DNA of 64,000 nt from Streptomyces sp. NRRL F-5135 (GTDB taxonomy: Bacteria > Actinomycetota > Actinomycetes > Streptomycetales > Streptomycetaceae). Position 1 is the stretch's first letter. Each line of letters begins with the position of its first letter. Under the pieces are notes generated by a model, which had not been told where the DNA came from, did no database searches, and saw only the letters and a program-made list of their open reading frames with translations. Positions 16,887 to 26,411 of the stretch are shown in pieces. The stretch spans positions 1 to 64,000 of the forward strand of contig NZ_JOHR01000017.1 of NCBI RefSeq assembly GCF_000719775.1, given 5' to 3'. Position numbers and translations under genes: made by a program.

Positions 16887-18059
16887 ATGAGCAGCGAGAA
16901 CTCCTCCCAGAGCCCTGAGCAGCCGCTCCGCAAGCCGCGCGTGGCCGTCGTCTTCGGCGGACGCAGCTCCGAGCACGCCATCTCGGTGGTCACGGCGGGT
17001 GCCGTCCTCGGCGCCATCGACCGTACGAAGTACGACGTCCTGCCGATCGGCATCACCACCGACGGCCGCTGGGCGCTCACCGCCGACGACCCCGGGCGGA
17101 TGGCCATCGCGGACCGCGCTCTGCCCAGCGTCGAGCAGATCGCCGAGTCCACGGAGGGCGGGGTCCTCCTGCCCCTCGACCCCGGGAGCCGGGAGGTCGT
17201 CTACAGCGAGCCCGGCTCGGTGCCCAAGGTGCTCGGTGACGTCGATGTCGTCTTCCCCATGCTGCACGGGCCGTACGGTGAGGACGGCACCCTCCAGGGC
17301 CTGCTGGAGCTCTCCGGCATCCCCTACGTCGGCGCGGGCGTCCTCGCCTCGGCCGTCGGGCAGGACAAGGAGTACATGAAGCGGGTGTTCACCTCCTTCG
17401 GGCTGCCTGTCGGCCCGTACCTGGTGATCAGGCCGCGGGAGTGGGAGCAGGGTCCCGCGGGCGCGGAGGGAGCGGACGCCCGCAAGAAGATCGTCGACTT
17501 CGCCGCCGAGCACGGCTGGCCGCTGTTCGTGAAGCCCGCCCGCGCCGGTTCGTCCATGGGCATCAGCAAGGTCGACGGCCCCGCGGACCTGGACGAGGCG
17601 ATCGCCGAGGCCCAGCGCCACGACCCCAAGATCGTGATCGAGGCGCTGCTGCGCGGCCGGGAGATCGAGTGCGGGGTGCTGGAGTTCGAGGACGGGCCGC
17701 GGGCCAGCCTCCCGGCCGAGATCCCGCCCGTCACCGCCCATGACTTCTACGACTTCGAGGCCAAGTACATCGACTCGGCGGCCGGCCTGGTGCCCGCGCC
17801 GCTCACCGAGGCGCAGACGGCCGAGGTCCAGCGGCTCGCGGTCGAGGCGTTCGACGCGGCCTCCTGCGAGGGGCTGGTCCGGGCCGACTTCTTCCTCACC
17901 GAGGAAGGCGAGTTCGTCATCAACGAGATCAACACCATGCCGGGGTTCACGCCGATCTCCATGTATCCGCGGATGTGGCAGGAGAGCGGTGTGAGCTACC
18001 CGGAGCTGGTGGACCGGCTGATCCAGGCGGCGTTGCGCCGGCCGACGGGGCTGCGCTGA
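16887..18059 (+). CDS. ddlA: D-alanine--D-alanine ligase
   Basis: ATP-grasp ligase, 390 residues, that makes the D-Ala-D-Ala dipeptide for peptidoglycan. Motifs: V-F-G-G-R-S-S-E-H (N-terminal domain), L-H-G-P-Y-G-E-D-G-T, K-P-A-R-A-G-S-S-M-G-I-S (ATP-grasp lysine loop), Y-D-F-E-A-K-Y with the K-Y pair typical of D-Ala:D-Ala ligases rather than D-lactate ligases, and I-N-E-I-N-T-M-P-G-F-T (Mg-binding). ATG 16887 was chosen over the upstream opening at 16755, which lacks homology and precedes the promoter. Confidence 0.97.
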   Translation: MSSENSSQSPEQPLRKPRVAVVFGGRSSEHAISVVTAGAVLGAIDRTKYDVLPIGITTDGRWALTADDPGRMAIADRALPSVEQIAESTEGGVLLPLDPGSREVVYSEPGSVPKVLGDVDVVFPMLHGPYGEDGTLQGLLELSGIPYVGAGVLASAVGQDKEYMKRVFTSFGLPVGPYLVIRPREWEQGPAGAEGADARKKIVDFAAEHGWPLFVKPARAGSSMGISKVDGPADLDEAIAEAQRHDPKIVIEALLRGREIECGVLEFEDGPRASLPAEIPPVTAHDFYDFEAKYIDSAAGLVPAPLTEAQTAEVQRLAVEAFDAASCEGLVRADFFLTEEGEFVINEINTMPGFTPISMYPRMWQESGVSYPELVDRLIQAALRRPTGLR

Positions 18060-18088
18060 GCGGTCCGGGAAGCGTGCGGGGCGGTATC

Positions 18089-18124
18089 GGTGCCGGGCCC
18101 GGCGGCTGTGCCGGGCCCGGCACC
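18089..18124. terminator. Bidirectional terminator between ddlA and the DUF3515 gene
   Basis: A perfect 15-pair inverted repeat (18089-18103 with 18110-18124) with a six-base loop, 30 bases after ddlA. The gene beyond it converges, so the hairpin can serve both strands. Confidence 0.75.
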
Positions 18125-18294
18125 GGATCATCCGTACGGGCCGTCCGGCCGCGCCGCGGCTGACGGACCGGCCGTATGCCGCGGAGCCGCCGGTGGCCCG
18201 GACTCGCCCGTCCCCAGCGGCTCGTCAGGGTCGGTCCGCGCCGTTCCGTTTCCGTACGAGCATGTGTGTACGAGCGCGGCCGGGCCCGGGTTCG

Positions 18295-18792
18295 TCAGAC
18301 GCTCGGTGGGATGGTCTCGCGGACCGGTGCCGCCAGTGCCGCGAGCGGTGTGGAGTCATGGGTGAACCGCTCGTCCATCGTCACCTCCACATACGTCTTG
18401 CGGTACGTGGAGGTGAAACGCGGCCCCGACTCCCGCTCTTCGAGCATCCAGTTGACGCCGTCGGCCTCCACCGCGTCCGCCTGCGGGTCACTCATCCTCT
18501 CGGGCCGGGGAACGCCGCACCGCAGCACGATCGCCCCGCCCCCCCATTGGGCGGTCAGATCGGACGCGGGGTCGGTGTCGCCGCGTTCCAGGCCCGCGAT
18601 CTCCGCCGGCAGTTCCTCGCGCAGGGCACGGCAGAGGGCCGCCTCGCCGGCCGGCGGACCGGGAACCGTCACCGGTGCCGAGGCGTCCGTGGAGGAACAG
18701 CCCGCCACGGCCACGAACAGGACGACGGCGGGCAGGCGGCGGAGCGGACGGCCGGATAGCCTGCGCGGGGACGGGCGGCGGGAGGAAGTCAC
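18295..18792 (-). CDS. DUF3515 family lipoprotein
   Basis: A 165-residue predicted lipoprotein. It has an arginine-rich N-region, a hydrophobic stretch L-P-A-V-V-L-F-V-A-V and lipobox A-V-A-G-C with the lipidated Cys near residue 32. The mature part has C-R-A-L, a L-R-C-G-V-P-R-P core and a W-M-L-E-E segment, which are typical of DUF3515. These proteins regularly sit beside ddl in Streptomyces. A role at the envelope is inferred, but no activity is known. It is transcribed towards ddlA. Confidence 0.85.
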   Translation of the reverse strand: MTSSRRPSPRRLSGRPLRRLPAVVLFVAVAGCSSTDASAPVTVPGPPAGEAALCRALREELPAEIAGLERGDTDPASDLTAQWGGGAIVLRCGVPRPERMSDPQADAVEADGVNWMLEERESGPRFTSTYRKTYVEVTMDERFTHDSTPLAALAAPVRETIPPSV

Positions 18793-18812
18793 CGGCCCAG
18801 CCTAGACGGGGG

Positions 18813-19046
18813 CTACAGATGCACGACGGGGCAGGTCAGGGTGCGGGTGATGCCTTCCACTTGCTGGACTTTGGCGACGACCATGCGGCCCAGTCCGTCC
18901 ACGGTGTCGGACTGTGCGCGCACGATCACGTCATAGGGGCCTGTGACGTCCTCGGCCTGGATCACTCCCGGGATCTTGGAGATGGTCTCGGCGACCGCCG
19001 TCGCCTTGCCCACCTCGGTCTGGATGAGGATGTACGCCTGTACCAC
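18813..19046 (-). CDS. Stand-alone Lrp/AsnC ligand-binding (RAM) domain protein
   Basis: A 77-residue protein from GTG 19044-19046, preceded by TGGAGG. It consists only of the Lrp/AsnC C-terminal RAM fold: V-Q-A-Y-I-L-I-Q-T-E-V-G at the N-terminus, I-P-G-V-I-Q-A-E-D-V-T-G-P-Y-D-V-I-V, and a final L-T-C-P-V-V. There is no helix-turn-helix. Stand-alone RAM proteins are small-molecule (often amino-acid) sensors that form oligomers and may modulate full-length Lrp proteins. Partner and ligand are not evident from context. It lies head-to-head with thiL. Confidence 0.92.
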   Translation of the reverse strand: MVQAYILIQTEVGKATAVAETISKIPGVIQAEDVTGPYDVIVRAQSDTVDGLGRMVVAKVQQVEGITRTLTCPVVHL

Positions 19047-19290
19047 GGAACCTCCAGGGCGGCCACGAGGATCATGTGGGAGAAGAGACGCCACGGTATC
19101 GCGTCGCCGACGGCCGAGGGGAGACCCGTACGCCCGGTGGCGTCGGCGGTGCGGCACACGGAAGACGAAGTCGGCGTCCGGTACGGACGTCGCACCCGGA
19201 CGTTCCGGCAGGGACGTCCGACATGACGCTACCGACAGCAGTCAGGGCCCGCGACCGCAGGTGCGGCCCGGTGAAGAGAGGGGAGACTCG

Positions 19291-20271
19291 GTGAAGGGAA
19301 CCGTGGGCGAGTTGGGGGAGTTCGGGCTCATCAGGGAGCTCACCTCCCGGCTCACCACCACCCCGGCGGTGCGGCTGGGGCCGGGCGACGACGCCGCGGT
19401 CGTGGCGGCACCGGACCGGCGGGTCGTGGCGAGTACGGACCTGCTGCTGGAGGGACGGCACTTCCGCCGCGACTGGTCGACGGCCTACGACGTCGGCCGC
19501 AAGGCCGCCGCGCAGAACCTGGCGGACATCGCTGCCATGGGCGCGGTGCCCACCGCGCTGCTGCTCGGGCTGGTCGTCCCGGCCGAACTCCCGGTCACCT
19601 GGCCCACCGAGCTGATGGACGGCCTCCGGGACGAGTGCCAGGTCGCGGGCGCGGCCGTGGTCGGCGGCGATGTCGTGGGCGGGGACACCATCACCATCTC
19701 CATCACGGCGCTCGGCGATCTGCGCAACCACGACCCGGTGACCCGGGCGGGCGCGCAGCCGGGCGACATCGTCGCGTACACCGGCTGGCTGGGCTGGTCG
19801 GCGGCGGGGCACGCGGTGCTCTCCCGCGGCTTCCGCTCGCCCCGTGCGTTCGTGGAGGCCCACCGCAGGCCGGAGCCGCCGTACCACGCGGGCCCGGCGG
19901 CGGCCGGGCTCGGCGCCACGGCGATGACGGACGTCAGCGACGGGCTGGTCGCAGACCTCGGGCACATCGCGGAGGCCAGCAAGGTCCGGATCGATCTGCG
20001 GTCAGGTCTGATCGACATCCCGACGCAGATGAACGACATCGGTCAGGCGGTGGGCATCGATCCGATCCAGTGGGTGCTGACCGGGGGCGAGGACCACGCG
20101 ATCGTCGCCACGTTCCCGCCGGACGTGAAGCTGCCGGCCCGGTGGAAGGTGATCGGCGAGGTGCTCAACCCCTCGGCGCTGCCGCAGGTGACGGTGGACG
20201 GGGCACCGTGGACGAGGAAGGGCGGCTGGGACCACTTCGGGGACGTCGAGGACGACCTGGACGACCTGTAG
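19291..20271 (+). CDS. thiL: Thiamine-monophosphate kinase
   Basis: A 326-residue ThiL that phosphorylates thiamine monophosphate to the active diphosphate. The N-terminus carries G-E-F-G-L-I and P-G-D-D-A-A-V-V (Mg/ATP site). Further motifs are [26 protein letters not shown] and L-T-G-G-E-D-H. Start GTG 19291 follows GAGAGGGGAG. The earlier in-frame opening overlaps the divergent RAM gene and is unlikely. thiD follows 109 bases later with its own promoter-like signal, so two thiamine genes are neighbours but not strictly one transcript. Confidence 0.95.
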   Translation: MKGTVGELGEFGLIRELTSRLTTTPAVRLGPGDDAAVVAAPDRRVVASTDLLLEGRHFRRDWSTAYDVGRKAAAQNLADIAAMGAVPTALLLGLVVPAELPVTWPTELMDGLRDECQVAGAAVVGGDVVGGDTITISITALGDLRNHDPVTRAGAQPGDIVAYTGWLGWSAAGHAVLSRGFRSPRAFVEAHRRPEPPYHAGPAAAGLGATAMTDVSDGLVADLGHIAEASKVRIDLRSGLIDIPTQMNDIGQAVGIDPIQWVLTGGEDHAIVATFPPDVKLPARWKVIGEVLNPSALPQVTVDGAPWTRKGGWDHFGDVEDDLDDL

Positions 20272-20367
20272 GCCCGCGGGGACCGGGACGGAACAAGGGC
20301 CGCGGGTGCCGGAGCGGGCCGGTCCGCGCGATCCGGACGGTGCCGGGTGGAGCCGGACGGCGCCGAG

Positions 20368-20373
20368 TAGATT
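20368..20373 (+). promoter_or_regulatory. -10-like box directly before thiD
   Basis: TAGATT ends seven bases before the thiD ATG (20381), and no ribosome site is present. The transcript probably starts at the A of the ATG. The -35 region is not recognisable. Confidence 0.4.
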
Positions 20374-20380
20374 CGGGCCC

Positions 20381-21199
20381 ATGCCGATATCCGCGCCCGT
20401 GCCGCCCTCCGCGCCCGTGCCGCCTCGTGTCCTCACCGTCGCCGGTTCGGACTCCGGCGGCGGCGCGGGCATCCAGGCCGACCTGAAGACGATGCTGGCG
20501 TTCGGGGTGCACGGGATGAGCGTGCTCACCGCCGTCACCGCGCAGAACTCCCAAGGGGTACAGGGCGTCTGGGAACTGCCCGTCGAGGCCGTACGGGCCC
20601 AGTACCGCAGTGTCGTCGACGACATCGGGGTCCAGGCCGTGAAGACCGGCATGCTCTCCTCCGCCGAGGTGGTCCAGACCGTCGCCGAACTGCTCGCCGG
20701 GACCGATGCCCCGGTGGTCGTCGACCCCGTCGGTGTCTCCAAGCACGGCGATCCGCTGCTGGCCGCGTCCGCCCTGGACACCGTACGGACCCGGCTGCTG
20801 CCCGCCGCGACCGTCGCCACCCCCAACCTGGACGAGGTGGCGCAGCTCACCGGCGTACGGGTGGAGGACGAGAAGGGACTGCGGCGCGCGGCCGACGCCG
20901 TGCTCGCGTTCGGGCCGCGCTGGGCGCTGATCAAGGGCGGGCACCTGCGGGGAGACGCCGTGGACCTGTTGTGCGACGGTTCGGAGGAGCACTGGCTGCG
21001 CGCTCCGCGCCTGGACAACCGGCATACGCACGGCACGGGCTGCACCTACGCGTCGGCCGTCGCCGCGGGACTCGCGAGCGGCCAGGGGGTCGTCGAGGCC
21101 GTACGGGCGGCCAAGGAATATGTGACCGGTGCCATCGCGCGGGGGTTCGCGCTGGGTGCCGGCATCGGTCCGGTGGACCACGCGTGGCGATCGCGCTGA
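20381..21199 (+). CDS. thiD: Bifunctional hydroxymethylpyrimidine kinase / phosphomethylpyrimidine kinase
   Basis: A 272-residue ribokinase-fold enzyme that phosphorylates HMP and HMP-P in thiamine synthesis. Motifs: [17 protein letters not shown] near residue 20, [24 protein letters not shown], and the anion-hole N-T-H-G-T-G-C-T equivalent (here H-T-H-G-T-G-C-T-Y). The short proline-rich N-terminus before residue 16 is variable in the family. Encoded downstream of thiL. Confidence 0.95.
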   Translation: MPISAPVPPSAPVPPRVLTVAGSDSGGGAGIQADLKTMLAFGVHGMSVLTAVTAQNSQGVQGVWELPVEAVRAQYRSVVDDIGVQAVKTGMLSSAEVVQTVAELLAGTDAPVVVDPVGVSKHGDPLLAASALDTVRTRLLPAATVATPNLDEVAQLTGVRVEDEKGLRRAADAVLAFGPRWALIKGGHLRGDAVDLLCDGSEEHWLRAPRLDNRHTHGTGCTYASAVAAGLASGQGVVEAVRAAKEYVTGAIARGFALGAGIGPVDHAWRSR

Positions 21200-21301
21200 C
21201 ACGGAGCGTGCGCGCCCCGGGCGCCCCGGAGGTACGGAACGAGATGCCCCGGGGCGCGCGACAGCGCACGCCAGAACACGAAAGCGTACGCCCGAGCACG
21301 G

Positions 21302-21331
21302 CAAAAAGCCGGCCCACCGAGGTGGACCGGC
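21302..21331 (-). terminator. rpmB intrinsic terminator
   Basis: Read on the minus strand, an 11-pair stem (21331-21321 with 21318-21308, one G-U pair) and a three-base loop are followed by five T residues. It lies 41 bases after the rpmB stop. Confidence 0.85.
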
Positions 21332-21371
21332 CCTTCAAGGCAACCGCAGGGGCTGCGCCACGACGCAGGCG

Positions 21372-21557
21372 TCAGCGCGAGACCTTGCCGGCCTTGATGC
21401 AGGAAGTGCAGACGTTGAGCCGCTTCGGCGTCCGACCGACCACGGCACGCACACGCTGGATGTTCGGGTTCCAGCGACGAGACGTACGGCGGTGCGAGTG
21501 CGAAATGTTGTTGCCGAAGCCCGGCCCCTTGCCGCATACGTCGCAGTTGGCAGCCAC
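21372..21557 (-). CDS. rpmB: 50S ribosomal protein L28 (zinc-binding form)
   Basis: A 61-residue L28. It has the C-x2-C pair C-D-V-C near the N-terminus and C-T-S-C near residue 51, so this is the zinc-containing (C+) paralogue. Core motif: [19 protein letters not shown] start with GGAG eight bases upstream. It is transcribed alone and ends at a U-tailed terminator. A small hairpin (21643-21660) sits in its probable leader and may be regulatory. A zinc-free L28 paralogue elsewhere would be expected. Confidence 0.97.
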   Translation of the reverse strand: MAANCDVCGKGPGFGNNISHSHRRTSRRWNPNIQRVRAVVGRTPKRLNVCTSCIKAGKVSR

Positions 21558-21750
21558 GGGTCACTCCAAAGACTTCAGATGCACGTACAGAGAAATCCGG
21601 CTGGCCGGAATCAGTGACTGATGTGGCGTGGCCGGGGGATTGGCCCGATTGGTGTCGGGCAACCGCAGCAGCATACAACGGCTGCCGCAGCAGGAGAAAA
21701 CTATACCCTCCATGCATCAGGCATCCCGGCCGCTCAAGGAGGATCATCAG

Positions 21751-23505
21751 GTGCCGCAGACCCTCGACGCCGCAGCCGTACGGAACTGGTGCGCGCTGGC
21801 GCTGGAGGCCCTCGGCCGGGAACGCGAGGAGATCGACGCGATCAATGTCTATCCGGTCGCGGACGGTGACACCGGCACCAATCTCTACCTGACCGTGGAG
21901 TCGGCGGCCCAGGCGGTCGAGGCGGTGTTCGCCGCGCACGAGACCGGGGGGACGGAGCCGGCCGCCGCCGACGTCGTACGGGCCATGGCGCACGGCGCGC
22001 TGATCGGGGCCCGGGGGAATTCGGGGACGATCCTGGCGCAGCTGCTGCGCGGGATGGCGGACGGACCGGCGGAGGCGGCCGCGGGCCCGGCCGCCGAGGA
22101 CGGCAGCCGGCTCGGTCCCGCGCTGCGGCGGGCGGCCGAGCTGGCCCGTGAGGCCGTCGCGCATCCGGTCGAGGGAACGATTCTGAGCGTGGCCGAGGCG
22201 GCGGCGGAGGCGGCGTGCGCCACCGCCCCGGAAACGGGCGCCGGGGGCCCGCCGGACGACGGGACCGCCGTGCGCGCGGCGTACGCGGGCGCGCGCACCG
22301 CGCTCGACGCCACCCCGGATCAGCTCGCCGTTTTGGACCGGGCGGGCGTGGTGGACGCGGGGGGACGCGGACTGCTCACGGTGTTCGGCGCCCTGGTGCG
22401 GGCGGTGACGGGCGAGGCGCCCACGCCCCCGCCGACGGCCCTCCGCCGGCGCCGGAGGGACGCTGTCGACGAGAAGGGCGACCAACCGGACGGAACCGGC
22501 GGACCCCGCGGATCCGGGGGCCATGGGCGGCACGGCACGCACGTGGGGTGCGAGGACACGGAGGGGGCCGATCCGCACGCCGCGGCGGACGGGCCGGCCT
22601 TCGAGGTGATCTATCTCCTGGAGGCGGAGGACGACGCCGTGGCCCGGCTGCGCCGGCGCCTCGACGCTCTCGGGGACTCCCTGGTCGTCGTAGGCGGCGA
22701 CGGGCTGTGGAACGTCCACGTGCACGTGGACGACGCGGGGGCCGCCGTGGAGGCGGGGGTCGAGGCGGGCCGGCCGTACCGCATCCGCATCACCCACTTC
22801 GGTGCCGCCCCGGCCGGGCCGGCACCGCGCCCCCAGGAGCGGGCGCAGCGCGCCGTGGTCGCCGTGGTGCCCGGTGAAGGGCTCGCGAAGCTGTGCGCGC
22901 GGGCCGGCGCCACGACGGTGCTCGCGCGCCCCGGGGAGACGCCGGCCAGCGGGGAACTGGTCGAGGCGATCCGGCGCGCGCACGCCCACGAGGTGGTACT
23001 GCTGCCGAACGACACCGAACTGCGGCACACCGCCGCCGCGGCCGCGGAGCAGGCGCGCGCGGAAGGCGTACGGGTCGCCCTCGTGCCGAGCCGGGCCGCG
23101 GTCCAGGGCATCGCCGCGCTCGCGGTGCACCAGCCCGACCGCCGCTTCGACGAGGACGTGGTGGCGATGACCGCCGCCGCGGGTGCCACGCGGTACGCCG
23201 AACTCGCCGTCGCGGAACGGCAGTCGTGGACCTCGGCCGGGGTCTGCCAGGCGGGGGACGTGCTCGGACTGATCGACGGCGACGTGGCGGTGATCGGCGT
23301 GGACCTCGCCGCCACGTCGGAGGCGGTCCTGGGCCGGATGCTGGCCGCGGGCGGCGAGCTGGTGACGCTGGTCCTCGCCGACGGGGTGCCGCAGTCGCTG
23401 GCCGACCGCCTGGAGGCGTACGTACGGGAGCGGCACCTGGCGGTCGACACGGTCGTCTACCGCGGCGGACCGCAGTCGCCACCGCTGCTCGTCGGGGTGG
23501 AGTAG
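21751..23505 (+). CDS. DAK2 domain protein, FakA-like fatty acid kinase
   Basis: 584 residues from GTG 21751, chosen because a perfect AAGGAGG lies eight bases before it. Residues ~5-200 form a DhaL/DAK2 ATP-binding domain with N-V-Y-P-V-A-D-G-D-T-G-T-N (Mg-binding aspartates), G-A-L-I-G-A-R-G-N-S-G and a later D-A-G-G-R-G-L. A Gly/His-rich linker (~245-280) separates it from the C-terminal domains (~285-584), which include L-L-P-N-D-T-E. This layout matches FakA/YloV, which phosphorylates fatty acids bound to FakB partners. No FakB gene is visible nearby. Its position between rpmB and recG is widely conserved. Confidence 0.88.
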   Translation: MPQTLDAAAVRNWCALALEALGREREEIDAINVYPVADGDTGTNLYLTVESAAQAVEAVFAAHETGGTEPAAADVVRAMAHGALIGARGNSGTILAQLLRGMADGPAEAAAGPAAEDGSRLGPALRRAAELAREAVAHPVEGTILSVAEAAAEAACATAPETGAGGPPDDGTAVRAAYAGARTALDATPDQLAVLDRAGVVDAGGRGLLTVFGALVRAVTGEAPTPPPTALRRRRRDAVDEKGDQPDGTGGPRGSGGHGRHGTHVGCEDTEGADPHAAADGPAFEVIYLLEAEDDAVARLRRRLDALGDSLVVVGGDGLWNVHVHVDDAGAAVEAGVEAGRPYRIRITHFGAAPAGPAPRPQERAQRAVVAVVPGEGLAKLCARAGATTVLARPGETPASGELVEAIRRAHAHEVVLLPNDTELRHTAAAAAEQARAEGVRVALVPSRAAVQGIAALAVHQPDRRFDEDVVAMTAAAGATRYAELAVAERQSWTSAGVCQAGDVLGLIDGDVAVIGVDLAATSEAVLGRMLAAGGELVTLVLADGVPQSLADRLEAYVRERHLAVDTVVYRGGPQSPPLLVGVE

Positions 23506-23593
23506 CGGGCCGGGGAGCGACCGGTGCCCGCGGCACGGCGGTGAGCTGCTGTGACGCCGGGGTGCGCGACGTTTGTCAGTGCCGTGGTGTGCA

Positions 23594-25837
23594 ATGGATC
23601 CCGTGTCCGCGCTGGATGAACCTCTCAAGAAGACGCTCGGCCCCGCCACCGCGAAGGTGATGGCCGAGCACCTGGACCTGCACACGGTCGGCGATCTGCT
23701 GCACCACTACCCCCGGCGCTACGAGGAGCGCGGCAGGCTGACCCCGCTGTCCGACCTGCCGCTGGACGAGGACGTCACGGTGGTCGCCCAGGTCGCCGAC
23801 TCCCGGATCCACACGTTCAACCAGGGCCGGGGACAGCGCCTGGAGATCACCCTGACCGACGGCAGCGGCCGGCTCCAGCTGGTCTTCTTCGGCCGGGGCC
23901 TGCACAAGCCGCACAAGGAGCTGCCGCCGGGCAGCCGGGGCATGTTCGCGGGCAAGGTGTCCGTCTTCAACCGCAAGCTCCAGCTCGCGCACCCCACGTA
24001 CGTCCCGCTCGGCGGGAGCGGCGACGCGGAGGACACCGAGGAGGCCGTGGACGCGTTCGCGGGCAAGCTGATCCCGATCTACCCGGCCTGCAAGGGCATG
24101 GAGTCCTGGAAGATCACCAAGGCGGTCGACGCGGTGCTGCCGAGGGCGGGGGAGGCGGTCGATCCGCTGCCGCAGGCGCTGCGCGCGGGGCGCGGCTTCG
24201 TGCCGCTGCCGGAGGCGCTGCTCAAGGTGCACCGGCCGGAGAGCCGGGCGGACATCGAGGACGCGAGGACGCGCCTGAAGTGGGACGAGGCGTTCGTGCT
24301 CCAGGTCGCGCTGGCCCGGCGGCGGTTCGCGGACAGCCAGTTGCCGGCCGTGCCGCGCGAGCCGGTGGCGGGCGGGGTGCTGGACGCGTTCGACGCCCGG
24401 CTCCCGTTCACGCTGACGGAGGGACAGCGCAAGGTCACGGCGGAGATCTTCGCGGACCTCGCGACCGAGCACCCGATGCACCGGCTGCTCCAGGGAGAGG
24501 TCGGCTCGGGCAAGACGCTGGTCGCGCTGCGGGCGATGCTCGCGACGGTCGACGCGGGCGGTCAGGCCGCGATGCTGGCGCCCACCGAGGTCCTCGCCCA
24601 GCAGCACCACCGTTCGATCACGGAGATGATGGGGGAACTGGCGCAAGGAGGGATGCTCGGCGGGGCGGAGCAGGCCACGAAGGTGGTGCTGCTCACCGGC
24701 TCCATGGGCGCGGCGGCACGGCGGCAGGCGCTGCTGGACCTGGTCACCGGCGAGGCGGGGATCGTGATCGGCACACACGCCCTGATCGAGGACAAGGTGC
24801 GCTTCCACGACCTGGGCCTGGTGGTGGTGGACGAGCAGCACCGCTTCGGTGTGGAGCAGCGCGACGCGCTCCGTTCCAAGGGCAAGCAGCCGCCGCACCT
24901 GCTGGTCATGACCGCCACGCCCATTCCCCGCACGGTCGCGATGACCGTCTTCGGGGACCTGGAGACCTCCGTACTGGACCAGCTCCCGGCCGGCCGCTCG
25001 CCGATCGCCAGCCATGTGGTCCCGGCGCTGGACAAGCCGCACTTCCTGGCGCGGGCCTGGGAGCGGGTGCGGGAGGAGGTCGGCAAGGGGCACCAGGCGT
25101 ACGTCGTCTGCCCGCGCATCGGCGACGCCGAGGACGAGAAAGCCGAGAAGGGCGGGAAGGGCGGAACGGCCGAGAAGGCGGGGAAGAAGGGCAACCAGTC
25201 GGCCGAGGACGAGGCGGAGAAGCGGCCCCCGCTCGCGGTTCTGGAGGTCGCCGGGCAACTGAGGGCGGGACCGCTGGCGGGGCTGGCGGTGGAGGTCCTG
25301 CACGGGCGGATGCAGCCCGACGACAAGGACGCGGTGATGCGCCGGTTCGCGGCGGGCGAGGTGGACGTGCTCGTGGCGACGACGGTCATCGAGGTCGGGG
25401 TGAACGTGCCCAACGCCACGGCGATGGTGATCATGGACGCGGACCGGTTCGGGGTCTCGCAGCTGCACCAGCTGCGCGGCCGGGTGGGCCGCGGCTCGGC
25501 GCCCGGACTGTGTCTGCTGGTCACGGACATGCCGGAGGCGAGCCCCGCCCGGGCCCGGCTCGGCGCGGTCGCCGCCACACTGGACGGCTTCGAGCTGTCC
25601 CGGATCGACCTCGAACAGCGCCGCGAGGGCGACGTCCTCGGTCAGGCCCAGTCCGGTGTGCGGTCCTCGCTGCGGATGCTGGCGGTGATCGACGACGAGG
25701 AGGTCATCGCGGCGGCCCGGGAGGAGGCCGTGGCGGTGGTGGCCAAGGACCCGGACCTGACGCACTCCCCGGAGCTGCGCACGGCCCTGGACGCCCTCCT
25801 GGACACGGAACGGGAGCAGTACCTTGACAAGGGGTGA
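23594..25837 (+). CDS. recG: ATP-dependent DNA helicase RecG
   Basis: A 747-residue superfamily-2 helicase that reverses stalled forks and processes Holliday junctions. An OB wedge domain (~50-170) is followed by helicase motifs: Walker A G-E-V-G-S-G-K-T with K307, V-V-D-E-Q-H-R-F-G near 412, M-T-A-T-P-I-P-R-T near 440, and Q-L-R-G-R-V-G-R-G near 635. A lysine/glutamate-rich low-complexity insertion (~512-548) splits the two motor domains and is probably a disordered loop. Start ATG 23594 precedes conserved V-S-A-L-D-E-P-L; GTG 23603 is an alternative. A 10-bp tandem repeat begins within the last codons. Confidence 0.97.
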   Translation: MDPVSALDEPLKKTLGPATAKVMAEHLDLHTVGDLLHHYPRRYEERGRLTPLSDLPLDEDVTVVAQVADSRIHTFNQGRGQRLEITLTDGSGRLQLVFFGRGLHKPHKELPPGSRGMFAGKVSVFNRKLQLAHPTYVPLGGSGDAEDTEEAVDAFAGKLIPIYPACKGMESWKITKAVDAVLPRAGEAVDPLPQALRAGRGFVPLPEALLKVHRPESRADIEDARTRLKWDEAFVLQVALARRRFADSQLPAVPREPVAGGVLDAFDARLPFTLTEGQRKVTAEIFADLATEHPMHRLLQGEVGSGKTLVALRAMLATVDAGGQAAMLAPTEVLAQQHHRSITEMMGELAQGGMLGGAEQATKVVLLTGSMGAAARRQALLDLVTGEAGIVIGTHALIEDKVRFHDLGLVVVDEQHRFGVEQRDALRSKGKQPPHLLVMTATPIPRTVAMTVFGDLETSVLDQLPAGRSPIASHVVPALDKPHFLARAWERVREEVGKGHQAYVVCPRIGDAEDEKAEKGGKGGTAEKAGKKGNQSAEDEAEKRPPLAVLEVAGQLRAGPLAGLAVEVLHGRMQPDDKDAVMRRFAAGEVDVLVATTVIEVGVNVPNATAMVIMDADRFGVSQLHQLRGRVGRGSAPGLCLLVTDMPEASPARARLGAVAATLDGFELSRIDLEQRREGDVLGQAQSGVRSSLRMLAVIDDEEVIAAAREEAVAVVAKDPDLTHSPELRTALDALLDTEREQYLDKG

Positions 25838-25865
25838 CAAGGGATGACAAGCGCCGACAAGGGCC
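25826..25865. repeat. Four tandem copies of a 10-bp GACAAG unit
   Basis: GACAA recurs at 25826, 25836, 25846 and 25856 with similar five-base tails (GGGGT, GGGAT, GCGCC, GGGCC). The array runs from the recG stop region into the following non-coding stretch. Slipped-strand amplification is the likely origin. Confidence 0.75.
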
Positions 25866-26042
25866 CTGAAGGGCCGAGAAGGGCCGTGCCCGCGGTGTGA
25901 CGCACGGGGCGACCGGGCCCTCCGCGACGGGCGGCGATGTCACGGCGCTCTCAGGTGCGCGCGAACGGCCCGCCGGCGGACGGGTCGCGGCGCGCGGGCC
26001 CGGGTAGCGTCGGCGTGCCCACGGCGAAAGGAGCGAGGGACA

Positions 26043-26411
26043 GTGGCCGAGTCGATTCCCGCCGATCCCGACGAGGACGACGCCGTCCGGCGCGTCCGGG
26101 AACAGAACGCGGCGTTCGCCGAACTGGACCGCGCGCCGGCGGCGCACGAGGTCCACGGGCCGGTCACCGTGACCGTGTGCGGCGAGCGCTTCGAGGTGCC
26201 CCTGACGGTCCCGGACGTGCGGGCCGCGCTGCCCGAGCGGCTGCGCGGGGAGTTCGACGCGGAGTTCGCCGCCGCGCCGCCCAACGCTCTTGGAGCGCTC
26301 GTCCGCAAGTGGGCCCTGGAGGTCATCCCCGGCGACGCGATCGACCGGGTGGACGTCCTCCTGCGCGCCGAGCAACAGGCAGCCGGCGGTTCGGGGACGG
26401 CCGCCGCGTGA
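26043..26411 (+). CDS. Putative antitoxin-like partner of a RelE/ParE-type toxin
   Basis: A 122-residue acidic protein, GTG start with AAAGGAG nine to ten bases upstream. I do not recognise the family. An N-terminal helix (D-A-V-R-R-V-R-E-Q-N-A-A-F-A-E-L) precedes two beta-like strands (V-T-V-T-V-C-G-E-R-F-E-V-P-L) and two helices, ending in an Ala/Gly tail. No known DNA-binding fold can be named. The stop overlaps the start of a RelE-like gene as GTGA, the usual antitoxin-toxin coupling. The pair sits between recG and the remains of rsmD, which are direct neighbours in other Streptomyces, so it is an accessory insertion. Confidence 0.6.
   Translation: MAESIPADPDEDDAVRRVREQNAAFAELDRAPAAHEVHGPVTVTVCGERFEVPLTVPDVRAALPERLRGEFDAEFAAAPPNALGALVRKWALEVIPGDAIDRVDVLLRAEQQAAGGSGTAAA

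Noticed and set aside
19047..19290. TPP riboswitch before thiL
   Set aside because: The conserved CTGAGA and ACCTGA cores of the THI box are absent.
21251..21371. Possible small gene between thiD and rpmB
   Set aside because: The space is taken by the rpmB terminator, and the frames have no start with a ribosome site.
23576..25840. 754-codon minus-strand frame over recG
   Set aside because: It has the same length as recG because stop codons are rare opposite GC3-rich genes. No family features.
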